Shown one piece after another: positions 1 to 5,899 of a stretch of 10,868 nucleotides of DNA. Both the position numbers and the translations under genes were made by a program. The DNA comes from Clostridium sp. CAG:632 (GTDB taxonomy: Bacteria > Bacillota > Clostridia > Lachnospirales > Lachnospiraceae), in assembly GCA_000431515.1 (NCBI GenBank), contig HF991361.1, positions 1 through 10,868 on the forward strand, read 5' to 3'. The notes below the pieces were generated by a model. The model saw nothing but the letters and a program-made list of their open reading frames with translations, searched no databases and was not told the origin of the DNA. Within the stretch, counting starts at the first letter, position 1. Every line of letters starts with the position of its first letter.

Positions 1-26
1 AACATCTACTTCTTCCTTTCCCCTCC

Positions 27-48
27 AAATGTTTCACGTGAAACATTT
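27..48. promoter_or_regulatory. parS: parS centromere site, ParB-binding palindrome
   Basis: The core at 30-45 reads TGTTTCACGTGAAACA, an exact match to the Firmicutes parS consensus. Flanking A/T pairs extend perfect dyad symmetry to 22 bp (27-48). ParB loads here as a CTP-dependent sliding clamp and spreads along DNA to build the segregation complex that ParA and SMC act on. The site lies about 90 bp upstream of the parA start and just upstream of the parA promoter, so ParB spreading could also repress its own operon (inference). I saw no second copy in the window. Confidence 0.95.
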
Positions 49-73
49 TTTTATGGAATATCGGATGTAATAA

Positions 74-82
74 TGTTATACT
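74..82 (+). promoter_or_regulatory. Probable extended -10 promoter of parA-parB
   Basis: TGTTATACT at 74-82 is an extended -10 element (TG-n-TATACT), with the hexamer at 77-82. There is no good -35 at the right distance; 54-59 (TGGAAT) is the weak candidate. Extended -10 promoters often tolerate a poor -35. It predicts a transcript starting near 89 with a leader of about 48 nt. It sits between parS and parA and reads into parA. Confidence 0.5.
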
Positions 83-136
83 ATCATATGGAGAAAAGAG
101 ACGAATAAATGAGAGATATATGCAGGAGGCGTAATT

Positions 137-904
137 ATGGGAAGAATTATTGCAATTGCGAACCAGAAGGGTGGCGTCGGAAAAACAACAACCGCAGTAA
201 ATCTGGCAGCGTGCATTGCAGAAAAAGGTTTAAAAGTTTTAGCTGTAGATATGGATCCACAGGGTAATATGACAACCGGACTCGGTGTAAATAAGGATGA
301 TCTGGAATATACGATTTATGATGTTATGCGTGATGAGTGTAATATCGGTGAATGTATGTTGATTAATGTTATTCCGGGATTAAATCTGATTCCTTCTAAC
401 CGCCTACTCGCAGGTGTTGAGGTTGAGTTTGTTGGTGTTCCGAATATGCAATACATATTAAAAGAGAACCTGAATAAAATTCGTGATAAATTTGACTTTA
501 TTATTATTGACTGTCCGCCCGCCCTCGGTCTTCTGACGGTCAATTCCATGACAGCTGCAGATACTGTATTAGTTCCTATTCAATGTGAATTCTTTGCATT
601 GGATGGATTATCTCAGTTAATCTATACAATTGAATTAATACAAAAACAGCTGAATACAAATCTTAAAATTGAAGGTGTCGTTTTTACCATGTACGATTCC
701 AGAACCAATTTATCACTGCAGGTGGTTGAGAATGTGAAAGATAATCTGAAACAGAATATCTATAAAACCATCATTCCAAGAAACGTGCGTCTGGCAGAGG
801 CTCCAAGCTATGGTTTGCCGATCAATCTGTATGATCCACGGTCTGCGGGTGCAGAGAGCTATCGTTTATTAGCAGATGAAGTTATTACAAATATTGGAGG
901 TTAA
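137..904 (+). CDS. parA: Chromosome-partitioning ATPase ParA (Soj)
   Basis: This is a MinD/ParA-family ATPase. Its ATP-bound dimer binds DNA nonspecifically, and ParB stimulates its ATPase, which drives origin segregation and, in Bacillus, DnaA control. The deviant Walker A motif KGGVGKTT is at residues 11-18, with the signature Lys11 and catalytic-loop Lys16. DMDPQGN follows at 38-44 and Walker B IIIDCPPALG at about 122-131. The length of 255 aa is normal for Soj-type proteins, and there is no N-terminal HTH extension of the plasmid ParA type. The start is set by AGGAGG at 124-129, seven bases before ATG 137. parB follows after 6 bp, so the two form one operon. parS lies immediately upstream, which supports the chromosomal partition role. 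Confidence 0.97.
   Translation: MGRIIAIANQKGGVGKTTTAVNLAACIAEKGLKVLAVDMDPQGNMTTGLGVNKDDLEYTIYDVMRDECNIGECMLINVIPGLNLIPSNRLLAGVEVEFVGVPNMQYILKENLNKIRDKFDFIIIDCPPALGLLTVNSMTAADTVLVPIQCEFFALDGLSQLIYTIELIQKQLNTNLKIEGVVFTMYDSRTNLSLQVVENVKDNLKQNIYKTIIPRNVRLAEAPSYGLPINLYDPRSAGAESYRLLADEVITNIGG
896..900 (+). promoter_or_regulatory. parB ribosome binding site inside parA
   Basis: GGAGG is encoded by the last sense codons of parA and lies ten bases before the parB ATG at 911. Placing the parB SD inside the parA reading frame suggests translational coupling of the two proteins (inference). Confidence 0.7.
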
Positions 905-910
905 TTTATT

Positions 911-1873
911 ATGGCACCAAAAAGAGGCCTTGGAAAAGGTTTAGATATGTTAATTCCTACCGGTGATGCAAAGAAATCATCATCTCCTCGAAGTACCGGG
1001 AGCAATGCAGCAAAGAAGGCAGAATCATCTTCTACTACAAATACTTCTACTCCTTCCGTACCTGTTGCAGAACCGGAAATTAAAGAAATCGAAAAGACAC
1101 TCCGGGTTTCTGAATTAGAACCAAACTCTAATCAGCCAAGAAAAGTTTTTGAGGAAGATGCATTACAGGAACTGGCGGACTCTATTAAAGAATTTGGAAT
1201 TATTCAGCCAATCGTCGTAACACCGAAAAACAAAAAATACGAGATTATTGCCGGTGAACGTCGTTGGCGTGCTGCCCGGTTGGCCGGTTTAAAAGAAGTA
1301 CCGGTCATTATCCGGGATTACACAGAACAACAGATTGTCGAGATTTCTTTGATTGAAAACATTCAGCGTGAAAACCTGAATCCAATTGAAGAAGCCCTGG
1401 CTTATCAGAGATTGGTTGATGAATTTTCATTAAAACAGGATGATGTTGCAGAACGTGTGTCCAAGAGCAGAGCAACTATCACCAACTCTTTGCGTCTGTT
1501 GAAATTATGTAAGAATGTTCAGCAGATGGTGATTGATGACAAGATCAGCAGCGGACATGCCCGTGCCCTGCTTGCAATTGACGATGCAGACTTACAGTAT
1601 GAAGTAGCCTGCAAGGTTTTTGACGAAAGTCTCAGTGTCCGTCAGACGGAAGCTCTGGTCAAGAAATTAAATGCCGCTCCGAAGGCTCAACCAAAAGAAG
1701 AAATCAAACATCCATATTTATATACAGATACGGAAGAACTTTTAAAGCAAATTCTGGGAAGTAAGGTATCTATCAAAGCGAAAAGCAATGATAAGGGAAA
1801 AATTGAAATTGAATATTATTCCAGTGATGAACTAGACGCTTTAGTTGATAAATTACGGGAACTGCAGAATTAG
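911..1873 (+). CDS. parB: Chromosome-partitioning protein ParB (Spo0J), CTPase clamp
   Basis: ParB binds parS, hydrolyses CTP, clamps and slides on DNA, stimulates ParA and recruits SMC. Residues 1-16 form the basic peptide with GLGKGLDMLIP typical of Spo0J, which activates ParA. Residues 20-60 are a Ser/Thr/Ala-rich linker without predicted fold, longer than in the shortest Spo0J proteins. The ParB/Srx domain starts near 65 (LEPNSNQPRK at 69-78). The CTP-binding box GERRWRAA is at 115-122, and ENIQRENLNPIEEA is at 149-162. A helix-turn-helix at about 174-199 (VAERVSKSRATITNSLRLL) reads parS, and the C-terminal dimerisation segment is about 265-320. The length of 320 aa is within the family range. 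The HTH identifies it as ParB, although Noc is a paralogue; pairing with parA and an exact parS favours Spo0J. Confidence 0.96.
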   Translation: MAPKRGLGKGLDMLIPTGDAKKSSSPRSTGSNAAKKAESSSTTNTSTPSVPVAEPEIKEIEKTLRVSELEPNSNQPRKVFEEDALQELADSIKEFGIIQPIVVTPKNKKYEIIAGERRWRAARLAGLKEVPVIIRDYTEQQIVEISLIENIQRENLNPIEEALAYQRLVDEFSLKQDDVAERVSKSRATITNSLRLLKLCKNVQQMVIDDKISSGHARALLAIDDADLQYEVACKVFDESLSVRQTEALVKKLNAAPKAQPKEEIKHPYLYTDTEELLKQILGSKVSIKAKSNDKGKIEIEYYSSDELDALVDKLRELQN

Positions 1874-1915
1874 AAATTAATCTGTTTTATTTTATTTATA
1901 CACAGGAGGAACATC

Positions 1916-2431
1916 ATGAGTAACTTTTTTAATAATCTTGGAATTGATATCGGATATATTATAATAATACTTACAGTACTGGTCATTGCCTTACTGGTTA
2001 CTGTTATTATACTGCTTGTTAAGACCCATAAATTGAACGACCGTTATGAGAAATTTATGAAAGGTAAAAACGGAGAAGAATTAGAGCAGGTCATCTATGA
2101 ACGATTTGCTGAACTGGATATTATGCAGCAGATTGCAACCCAGCATGCAACAGACATTCGTGATCTGAAGAGAAAATTCCGTTCTTCCTTCAGTAAAGTG
2201 GGGATAGTGAAATATGATGCCTTCAAAGAAATGGGTGGTACTTTAAGCTTTGCTCTTGCCCTGCTGACAGACCGTAACAGTGGTTTTCTGATTAACTGTA
2301 TGCATAGCCGGGAGGGTTGCTACACTTATATTAAAGAAATTATTAATGGAGAGTCCTATATTGCTCTGTCAGAAGAAGAAAAAGAAGCTTTGAAGAGTGC
2401 CATTAATATGAAAAATCCGCTTGCAGATTAA
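1916..2431 (+). CDS. DUF4446 family membrane-anchored protein
   Basis: This is a 171-aa protein with one N-terminal transmembrane helix (about residues 13-36), a charged helical stretch (37-90) and a conserved C-terminal domain. That domain reads KVGIVKYDAFKEMGG at 94-108, SFALALLTDRNSGF at 111-124 and ends in ALSEEEKEAL at 150-159, the pattern I recognise as DUF4446. These proteins often sit directly after parB in Clostridia; their function is unknown. The N terminus has few positive residues and K36/H38/K39 follow the helix, so the C-terminal domain should be cytoplasmic (inference). The SD AGGAGG at 1904-1909 is six bases before the ATG. The 42-bp gap from parB holds no terminator, so co-transcription with parAB is likely. 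Confidence 0.88.
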   Translation: MSNFFNNLGIDIGYIIIILTVLVIALLVTVIILLVKTHKLNDRYEKFMKGKNGEELEQVIYERFAELDIMQQIATQHATDIRDLKRKFRSSFSKVGIVKYDAFKEMGGTLSFALALLTDRNSGFLINCMHSREGCYTYIKEIINGESYIALSEEEKEALKSAINMKNPLAD

Positions 2432-2443
2432 TCAATATAGCCA

Positions 2444-2465
2444 TTATACACATCACTATACACAT
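2444..2465 (+). repeat. Short tandem repeat with TTATACACA upstream of the DUF3881-like gene
   Basis: TATACACAT occurs at 2445-2453 and again at 2457-2465, a 12-bp period. The first copy reads TTATACACA, which fits the relaxed DnaA-box form TTATNCACA; the second differs by one base. The rest of the 78-bp gap shows only the SD of the next gene and no terminator or convincing promoter. Confidence 0.35.
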
Positions 2466-2509
2466 TACTGAACTTTATCTCACACAGATATCAACACAGG
2501 AGAACACAT

Positions 2510-3388
2510 ATGCATCATTATTTGAGAGCGATTGGATTTAGCAATCTTCATACGCAAAAACAACTCAATTTCATATTGGAAGACGCTGTTCGGCACCCAA
2601 CCAGTCGTTCCATTCTGACCATTGGTTCCGGTGTTTCCCTGGTACAGTTATATAAAGAATATGGTGAAAATTTGGGCATTAGTATTATTGGTGAATATGA
2701 CGATGACAATGAACTGATCACAGAGCATTATTTTCCATATTTTCTAGGGTCCTCTACCAAATGGGAAGAAGGCATCCTGATTGAAAGCCATACCGATAAA
2801 GAGGCTTACTCCGGAGTCAGTGAAAGTTATCAGTTCGGAATCCCTTTGATATTCTACCTGATCAATATATCTGATTATGTGCGCACCAAATGGTCAAACG
2901 AATATAATTTTTCCTTAAATCATGTGAGTTATAGTGGTTTATCTATAGATGGAAAGGTTATTCTAGGTGTTGATAAAGATGAGGAGCAATTAAAACAGGA
3001 ACAAAAAGGTCAGAACAAACGTAAGCATCTGATTGCTGCTGCAAAAAATGGAGATACCGAAGCCATTGAAAATCTAACCTTAGATGATATTGACCTGTAC
3101 TCTTCTATTTCAAAGCGTGCTAAATCGGAAGATCTGTATAGTATTGTTGATTCCAGCCTTATTCCATATGGAATCAACAGTGAGCAGTATTCTTTGATCG
3201 GCAGCATCCATGATATTCACCTGTTGCAAAATACGATTACACAGGAAACTATGTATCAGCTGCTTGTAAATGTCAATGAAACACCGGTAGATATCCTGAT
3301 CAATACCCGTGATCTAACCGGAGAACCGGCAATCGGAAGACGATTCAAAGGAACTGTCTGGATGCAGGGAAATGTAGTTTTTCCATAG
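2510..3388 (+). CDS. DUF3881-like protein of unknown function
   Basis: This 292-aa soluble protein has no signal peptide or transmembrane helix. It begins MHHYLRAIGFSNL. The N-terminal half (1-155) is a mixed alpha/beta region. A charged linker at 156-172 (EEQLKQEQKGQNKRK) leads into a short helical segment, HLIAAAKNGDTEAIENL (173-189), and then DDIDLYSSIS. The C terminus is beta-rich and distinctive: NVNETPVDILINTRDLTGEP at 254-273, then GRRFKGTVWMQG at 277-288. From memory this matches DUF3881, a family of about 290 aa found mostly in Lachnospiraceae; I know no assigned function. The SD AGGAGA at 2498-2503 supports the start. The 78-bp gap upstream has no terminator, so it may be a distal member of the parAB operon. 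The family name is less certain than the gene itself. Confidence 0.75.
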   Translation: MHHYLRAIGFSNLHTQKQLNFILEDAVRHPTSRSILTIGSGVSLVQLYKEYGENLGISIIGEYDDDNELITEHYFPYFLGSSTKWEEGILIESHTDKEAYSGVSESYQFGIPLIFYLINISDYVRTKWSNEYNFSLNHVSYSGLSIDGKVILGVDKDEEQLKQEQKGQNKRKHLIAAAKNGDTEAIENLTLDDIDLYSSISKRAKSEDLYSIVDSSLIPYGINSEQYSLIGSIHDIHLLQNTITQETMYQLLVNVNETPVDILINTRDLTGEPAIGRRFKGTVWMQGNVVFP

Positions 3389-3400
3389 GTCTCCTACCCC

Positions 3401-3429
3401 TTGACGTATCCGACTTTTTCTTATAAAAT
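3401..3429 (+). promoter_or_regulatory. Strong sigma-A promoter for tRNA-Arg
   Basis: The -35 TTGACG (3401-3406) and -10 TAAAAT (3424-3429) are separated by an ideal 17 bp, each one mismatch from consensus. The expected start near 3436 is only about 5 nt before the mature tRNA 5' end, as is usual for stand-alone tRNA genes. Confidence 0.75.
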
Positions 3430-3440
3430 AGAAGTTGTTG

Positions 3441-3514
3441 GTTTCTGTAGCTCAGTAGGATAGAGCGTCCGCCTCCTAAGCGGAAGGCCGGCGGTTCGAA
3501 TCCGCCCAGGAACA
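3441..3514 (+). tRNA. tRNA-Arg (anticodon CCT)
   Basis: A full cloverleaf can be drawn by hand. The acceptor stem GTTTCTG (3441-3447) pairs with CAGGAAC (3507-3513) with one G-T pair, and the discriminator is A3514. The D stem is GCTC/GAGC (3450-3453 with 3463-3466). The anticodon stem is TCCGC/GCGGA (3468-3472 with 3480-3484) around loop CTCCTAA, with anticodon CCT at 3475-3477, which reads AGG codons. The T stem is GGCGG/CCGCC (3490-3494 with 3502-3506) with loop TTCGAAT. The CCA end is not encoded (TTTT follows), so it must be added after transcription. I see no rho-independent terminator before the next gene. Confidence 0.96.
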
Positions 3515-3558
3515 TTTTACTTTATGTAAACCATTGATTTAGAAAGAGGGAGTCACTT

Positions 3559-4125
3559 ATGAAACAGAAGTTAAAAACCAATATGTTAATCAGTTCCGTT
3601 GCAATGGTTGCTGCTTTTTTAACAATGATTTATCTGATTGCAGTTATGCCGGAACGATTAGAATTGATCATTGCATTTGGCTTGATCATAGTCATTGATG
3701 CATATTTTTTAGTTGACAGTTTTCTTCGTAAAGTAGATGAAATAGCTGATCACTCTCTGGATAAGCAGTCCGAATTAACCAAAGTTGAGAAAGGGCTCTA
3801 CTCTGTTGCTAAGCGAGAAGAGTTATCCATGAACCAGAAAATGGAAGAATTGATTCAGACCATTGCCGAGCTGAAGGAGGATAATATCCGTCTGAATCAG
3901 GAACTGGTTGAACAGCAGAAGCTCTGTACGAAGTTAATTATGAAAAAGAATCAGGAGAATATGGTACGGGTTGTGAATAGTAATGATCGTATCACCAAAC
4001 AGGTCCTTCAGATGTCCGGTGATAGCAAGTTGTCTTCTGCTGAGACAAATGAGACCTTACACGATATCCACAAGACATTAGAAGGTGAAGTAAGTAGTTC
4101 CAAAATTACCCGCATGCCTTCATAA
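3559..4125 (+). CDS. Unrecognised membrane protein: two-helix hairpin plus coiled coil
   Basis: I do not recognise a family for this 188-aa protein. Two hydrophobic helices lie close together at about 9-30 and 33-55, joined by a very short turn (MPERLE). Basic residues flank both outer ends (KQKLK before, R57/K58 after), which predicts both termini in the cytoplasm. Residues 60-130 are highly charged with heptad-like spacing, strongest in KMEELIQTIAELKEDNIRL (94-112), so a cytoplasmic coiled coil is likely. The tail (150-188) is polar and probably disordered. The start has a purine-rich SD (GAGGGAG, 3546-3552). It lies 44 bp after the tRNA without a visible terminator and 17 bp before the exonuclease gene. 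It may be expressed from the tRNA promoter and co-transcribed with the exonuclease gene (inference). Confidence 0.8.
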   Translation: MKQKLKTNMLISSVAMVAAFLTMIYLIAVMPERLELIIAFGLIIVIDAYFLVDSFLRKVDEIADHSLDKQSELTKVEKGLYSVAKREELSMNQKMEELIQTIAELKEDNIRLNQELVEQQKLCTKLIMKKNQENMVRVVNSNDRITKQVLQMSGDSKLSSAETNETLHDIHKTLEGEVSSSKITRMPS

Positions 4126-4142
4126 TCTGTACGTGATACAAT

Positions 4143-5087
4143 ATGAATTATATTATATTTGACTTGGAATGGAATCAGTCTCCTTGCGGACCGGAATATG
4201 AAAATCCAAGAATTCCCTTTGAAATCATTGAAATAGGGGCCATAAAACTAAATGATAAATTTGAAATTGTAGATGAATACAGCAGCATTGTAAAACCTCG
4301 CATTTACAAACGTCTTCATAAACATATACGACAGATGCTGAATTATGATGAAGAATATTTAAAGACCGGCCGGCCTTTTGACATGGTATGCAGAGAGTTT
4401 ATGAAATGGTGCGGAACCGATTTTATTTTCGGTACGTGGGGTACTTCCGATCTTCCACAGCTTCAGAAAAACATGGATTATTATTATATGAATAAATTTT
4501 CTGAACCATTTAAATATTATGATATACAGTCCATCTTTGCAGAGCAGGAGCCGGAGCTCGGATCCTGTAAGCTGGAAAAGGCAGTGAAATTTCTAGAGCT
4601 TCCTACCGATTACACTTTTCATACTGCAATCAATGATGCCCGCTATACTGCACAGATTTTTCAATATCTTTCCAAAGAAAACCTTGATGATCATTATTGC
4701 TATGACTATTACCATGAACCAAAGGATAAGGAAAGTGAGATTCACGCCTTTCATCATTCCTATGCGGAACATATTTCAAGAGGTTTTCATCAGCGCAATG
4801 ATATTATGCTGGACAAAGACATTATGACACTGCGCTGTTATAAATGCAGAAAGAAATTATCCAGAAAGATTAAATGGTTTTCTAATAACCAATCTACCTT
4901 TCTGAGTGTTGGACATTGCTGGTATCACGGCTATCAGAAAGGGATTCTGAAAATAAAAGTATCAAATACCGGAAATTATTTTGCTATCAAAAAAATAGTT
5001 CCTATTTCCAAGTCTGAAGTAGACACTGTCAGACAGCGTCAATTGGAATTACGGGAAAAGCGAAGAGAAAAAAGAAAAAGCCATTGA
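4143..5087 (+). CDS. DEDDh-type 3'-5' exonuclease-like protein with Cys/His C-terminal module
   Basis: The N terminus carries an RNase T/DnaQ-like exonuclease fold. Exo I is FDLEWN with D7 and E9 as metal ligands. Exo II is TWGTSDLPQL with D103. Exo III is FHTAINDARYTA with H160 and D165. All five DEDDh residues are present, so it should be active on DNA or RNA 3' ends; the substrate is not evident, and KapD/ERI-1-like proteins are the closest type I can name. Residues 185-215 are rich in Tyr/His/Asp. C-terminal C232-x2-C235 and H258-C259-x2-H262 could bind zinc. The extreme C terminus (297-314) is strongly basic. There is no convincing SD: an in-frame TGA at 4134-4136 rules out any start upstream of ATG 4143, and FDLEW at residue 6 rules out a later one. 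Confidence 0.87.
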   Translation: MNYIIFDLEWNQSPCGPEYENPRIPFEIIEIGAIKLNDKFEIVDEYSSIVKPRIYKRLHKHIRQMLNYDEEYLKTGRPFDMVCREFMKWCGTDFIFGTWGTSDLPQLQKNMDYYYMNKFSEPFKYYDIQSIFAEQEPELGSCKLEKAVKFLELPTDYTFHTAINDARYTAQIFQYLSKENLDDHYCYDYYHEPKDKESEIHAFHHSYAEHISRGFHQRNDIMLDKDIMTLRCYKCRKKLSRKIKWFSNNQSTFLSVGHCWYHGYQKGILKIKVSNTGNYFAIKKIVPISKSEVDTVRQRQLELREKRREKRKSH

Positions 5088-5103
5088 TTTGGCTTTTTCT
5101 TTT
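5070..5103. terminator. Bidirectional rho-independent terminator between convergent genes
   Basis: A 13-bp perfect stem pairs 5070-5082 with 5091-5103 around an 8-nt loop. Its A-rich left arm and T-rich right arm give a U tract in transcripts from either strand. It serves the plus-strand exonuclease gene and the minus-strand rsmG, whose stop is 29 bp away. The stem starts inside the exonuclease reading frame and the exonuclease stop codon TGA is in the loop (5085-5087). Confidence 0.85.
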
Positions 5104-5131
5104 CTACTTTTTTCCCTTATTTCTTCTGATC

Positions 5132-5842
5132 TTATATGATCGGATTCTTTGCTGCTGTTCCGGCCTTTCTCGGATATGCCTTCGGTGTATGACTCTTCTT
5201 CTGAATCATAATAAACTGACGATAAATATCAGTCTCCGGAATCTGCACAGTCACCGGCTGCTCCAGCCTGCCACCCAATACCTTGATAGCCTTTCCTGCC
5301 TGCTTTAATTCCTCATCAATATTCGTTGATTTATAGGAAATAAAACATCCGGATGGTTTTACAAACGGAAGACAATACTCACTCAGTGCCGATAGATTGG
5401 CAACAGCTCTGGATACACACAGGTCATACTTTTCCCGGTATTTTACATTCTGTCCTGCATCCTCTGCTCTGGAATGAATGGCTTCTATCTCCTGCAACTG
5501 AAGCTCTTCTATTACTTCATTTAAAAAATTCACCCGCTTATTTAAAGAGTCCAGCAATGTAATCTTTAAATTCGGAAATGCGATCTTAAGCGGAATTCCC
5601 GGAAATCCTCCTCCGGTTCCGACATCTATTACCGACATCTCCCCGGTTAAATCCCGGACTCCTGCAAGCAACAGACTATCTACAAAATGCTTATCGATTA
5701 CTTCCTGATATTCTGTGATAGCCGTTAAATTCATAACTTTATTCTTTTCGATCAAACGATGATAATAGGTGTCGAACTGCTCCAACTGTTTAGTGGTTAA
5801 CATAACTCCTATCTGTTCTGCTTTTACTCTTAACTCTTCCAT
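5132..5842 (-). CDS. rsmG: 16S rRNA (guanine527-N7)-methyltransferase RsmG (GidB)
   Basis: RsmG uses S-adenosylmethionine to methylate N7 of G527 in 16S rRNA; loss gives low-level streptomycin resistance in several bacteria. The GidB signature NKVMNLTAI is at residues 34-42. The SAM loop DVGTGGGFPGIPL is at 73-85, the ribose-binding acidic residue D98 is in LLDSLNKR, and SRAVA is at 144-148. Lys171 follows in SYKS. The C-terminal YPRKAGTAAKNPI (223-235) matches the family ending. The length of 236 aa is normal. The SD AGGA (5853-5856) is about ten bases upstream. It is the last gene of mnmE-mnmG-rsmG, 57 bp after mnmG with no terminator between, and it ends at the shared convergent terminator. 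Confidence 0.97.
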   Translation of the reverse strand: MEELRVKAEQIGVMLTTKQLEQFDTYYHRLIEKNKVMNLTAITEYQEVIDKHFVDSLLLAGVRDLTGEMSVIDVGTGGGFPGIPLKIAFPNLKITLLDSLNKRVNFLNEVIEELQLQEIEAIHSRAEDAGQNVKYREKYDLCVSRAVANLSALSEYCLPFVKPSGCFISYKSTNIDEELKQAGKAIKVLGGRLEQPVTVQIPETDIYRQFIMIQKKSHTPKAYPRKAGTAAKNPII

Positions 5843-5899
5843 ATCTTATCTATCCTGTTTTTCTTTTTCGCTGATTTTTTACCTGTTCTATCAAACCTT

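Noticed and set aside
27..52. Palindrome followed by seven T residues, resembling a rho-independent terminator
   Set aside because: The core is an exact parS site with no loop bases at its centre, and it lies upstream of parA, where parS function explains it fully.
3441..3558. tRNA-Arg as an integration site for a mobile element
   Set aside because: No integrase, no repeat of the tRNA 3' end and no compositional break were seen nearby.
4368..4375. GGCCGGCC palindrome
   Set aside because: Short GC palindrome inside coding sequence, explained by Thr-Gly-Arg-Pro codons; no partner or repeat.
4553..4566. GAGCTCGGATCC-like run resembling a cloning polylinker
   Set aside because: It is in frame within the exonuclease gene and continues smoothly on both sides; chance restriction sites.
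5128..5143. GATC-TTATAT-GATC possible hairpin at the rsmG stop
   Set aside because: Only a 4-bp stem and no U tract; the 13-bp stem at 5070-5103 is the terminator.
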